Origin: Chryseobacterium takakiae
GTDB lineage: Bacteria; Bacteroidota; Bacteroidia; Flavobacteriales; Weeksellaceae
Direction of reading: 5' to 3'
NCBI RefSeq assembly: GCF_900129385.1
Contig: NZ_FQVO01000010.1
Span: 124,001 to 188,000 of the forward strand
Length of the DNA stretch: 64,000 nucleotides
How positions within the stretch are numbered: position 1 is the first letter of the stretch; each line of letters opens with the position of its first letter. The notes under the pieces were generated by a model. The model saw nothing but the letters and a program-made list of their open reading frames with translations, was not told the DNA's origin and did not search any database. This document shows positions 62,538 to 64,000 of this stretch, piece after piece. A program made the position numbers and the translations under genes.

Positions 62538-64000
62538 TTAAGGTTTTTTAAATGTTAGGATAAATGAAGTGCCCTCCGGAGAACTCTCGTACTCTACATT
62601 GCCTCCAATTCTCTTCATAATTCTGTGCACAATTGATAATCCTACTCCGTTTCCTTTGAACTTTTTGGCATTGTCCATCCTGTTGAAGATTTTAAACATC
62701 TTGTGCTTATTTTCTTCAGGAATACCGATTCCGTTGTCTGAAATTCTGTAGATTACCGTCTCGCCCTGTTCGGTTCCTTCAATTACCACCACCGGTTTTT
62801 CCTGCTGGGAAGAGTATTTTATCGCGTTGTTGATGATATTTAAAAATACCTGATGGAGCATTGTTTTATCAGCAAGAACTTCCGGACATGCTTTAATAAT
62901 GACTTCACTTTTCGGAGTTCCGAAAGTAATTTTGGCATTTTCGCAGATCTTTTCAATGGTTTGCAGTGTTTCAAGTTTTTCAAGCTGAATTTCACTGTGT
63001 TTGGCCCGGCTGAGCTGTAAAACGTCATGCATCATTTCCGCCATATTGTCGATCTCTTCAATGATGGAATTGATCTTATTACGGCTTTTCTCAGATTCGT
63101 CTATCAATGTTTTAAGAAGCATCTGTGCATTCAGCTTCATCACGGTAAGCGGTGTTCCCAGATCATGAGAAATGGTGTATGAAAAACTGTCGAGTTCTTC
63201 ATTTACTTTTTTAAGCTCGTCATTAAGCCTTTTAATGGTATTATAATCTTTGTGTAATGCTTCTAAAATAAGGTCCCGTACAGCCTGAAGCGCCAGAATA
63301 TTCCTGGAACTCCATCTTTTAGAACTTCCTTTAATATCTTCAGTAAATATTTTAAAAGAGGTCCTTGGCGAAACCATCATTTTTTCTTCTCCGTCGTTAT
63401 TCACCACCTCAATTTTTTTCTCCGGATTCCCTGCCCAGTTGATGTGTTCGTCAAACTCTTTACGGAACCAGATCAGGACATTGTTTTTATTTCGTTCCAT
63501 GAAATAGATAACTACACCTGCTGCCCTTTCATCAAGCCCAAGTTGTTGTCCGTAATCTTTAAGAAAACTTCGGCTCAGGTAAATATTGTCTTCAATATTT
63601 CCATGGGCCCACTTGGTGATATTTTCAATGGCAGACGGATCAGGTGTAATGCCGTCCATAATAGTATATTCATCCGCAATTACTGCAAGACCGTCGGCAT
63701 CAAGAAGATTTCTTAGTTCTGCCTTATTTTCCGTTAAGGATTCAAGTAACGTATCGTGTTTTAAAAATTCCGCTTTTAGACGTAAAACCTCTTCATTAAG
63801 CTGGAGGCGGTAATTCAGATCACTTTTCGATTTGAAAGATGAAAAAGCATTGGATGCCAGTGCCGTGAAAATCCCGGCCTGCACACGGTCTTCGAGATCA
63901 ATATGTTTCGGCTCGGAATTCTGGCAGGTAACAAGACCCCAGAGGTAATCATCTATGATAATGGAAACACTGAAGCTTGAAGACGCTCCCGAATTTTTAA
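62538..64000 (-). CDS. Bacteriophytochrome histidine kinase (5' part cut by window)
   Basis: The visible portion runs in frame from the window end: SVSIIIDDYLWGLVTCQ is the GAF/phytochrome signature, followed by the PHY domain, DHp phosphoacceptor His in SYTISHDLGTPLTVMKL and an ATPase with NAIKYSSQQ, SDNGIGIP and GNGVGLSIVHRIM. The N-terminal PAS and most of GAF, including the chromophore Cys, lie outside. Red/far-red light sensing is the expected role. The kinase lacks an attached receiver; its partner is not in the window. Confidence 0.92.
   Translation of the reverse strand, partial: KNSGASSSFSVSIIIDDYLWGLVTCQNSEPKHIDLEDRVQAGIFTALASNAFSSFKSKSDLNYRLQLNEEVLRLKAEFLKHDTLLESLTENKAELRNLLDADGLAVIADEYTIMDGITPDPSAIENITKWAHGNIEDNIYLSRSFLKDYGQQLGLDERAAGVVIYFMERNKNNVLIWFRKEFDEHINWAGNPEKKIEVVNNDGEEKMMVSPRTSFKIFTEDIKGSSKRWSSRNILALQAVRDLILEALHKDYNTIKRLNDELKKVNEELDSFSYTISHDLGTPLTVMKLNAQMLLKTLIDESEKSRNKINSIIEEIDNMAEMMHDVLQLSRAKHSEIQLEKLETLQTIEKICENAKITFGTPKSEVIIKACPEVLADKTMLHQVFLNIINNAIKYSSQQEKPVVVIEGTEQGETVIYRISDNGIGIPEENKHKMFKIFNRMDNAKKFKGNGVGLSIVHRIMKRIGGNVEYESSPEGTSFILTFKKP

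Overview
The window looks like a chromosomal segment of a Chryseobacterium-type flavobacterium (Bacteroidota, Weeksellaceae). The evidence is gliding genes gldB and gldC, type IX secretion (T9SS) sorting tails, TonB-dependent receptors with partner surface lipoproteins, a PafA-type phosphatase, TAnnTTTG promoter elements instead of classical -10 boxes, few Shine-Dalgarno sites, and AT-rich spacers holding the dispersed repeats typical of these genomes. No rRNA, tRNA, CRISPR array or complete insertion sequence was recognised.

Layout. 1-4.3 kb: alcohol dehydrogenase, aldehyde dehydrogenase and a divergent AraC regulator with a direct-repeat operator candidate. 4.3-15.1 kb, nearly all minus strand: HMG-CoA synthase-like enzyme, T9SS cargo, an M1 aminopeptidase operon, a polytopic membrane protein, thyA, an SDR and a GreA-like protein. 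15.4-19.4 kb: secreted Ig-like protein, GH13 lipoprotein, pRiA4b ORF-3-like protein. 19.5-26.6 kb: PhoR/PhoB-like two-component system divergent from a TonB receptor and two paralogous lipoproteins. 27.1-36.3 kb: hemL, a LysM glucosaminidase, a PLP enzyme, small lipoproteins and membrane proteins, an endonuclease I-type nuclease, an old yellow enzyme and cytidine deaminase. 36.7-39.9 kb: a cobalamin riboswitch with its promoter, a BtuB-like receptor and a BtuG-like propeller lipoprotein.

40-49.3 kb: tRNA maturation genes (CCA enzyme, TsaC/Sua5-like), a GIY-YIG gene enclosed in inverted repeats, DinB, GNAT and NTF2-like genes, cystathionine gamma-synthase, gldC-gldB, a leucine-rich protein and nadE. 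49.4-51 kb: a barnase-type RNase, an archaemetzincin-like lipoprotein and barstar in one operon. 51.1-60.7 kb: Crp/Fnr regulator, pafA, an S41 protease, an SDR remnant, an AT-rich KAP-type P-loop NTPase that looks acquired, and an SDR/AraC pair. 60.8-64 kb: malate dehydrogenase with a hairpin leader, and heme oxygenase downstream of a bacteriophytochrome kinase cut by the window end.

The observations most worth following are the barnase/metzincin/barstar operon, the GIY-YIG gene between terminal inverted repeats, a dispersed repeat family whose hairpin stems differ in sequence but stay perfectly paired, the lone KAP NTPase beside a broken SDR, a small membrane-protein gene disrupted in a homopolymer, and the compact B12-uptake locus.
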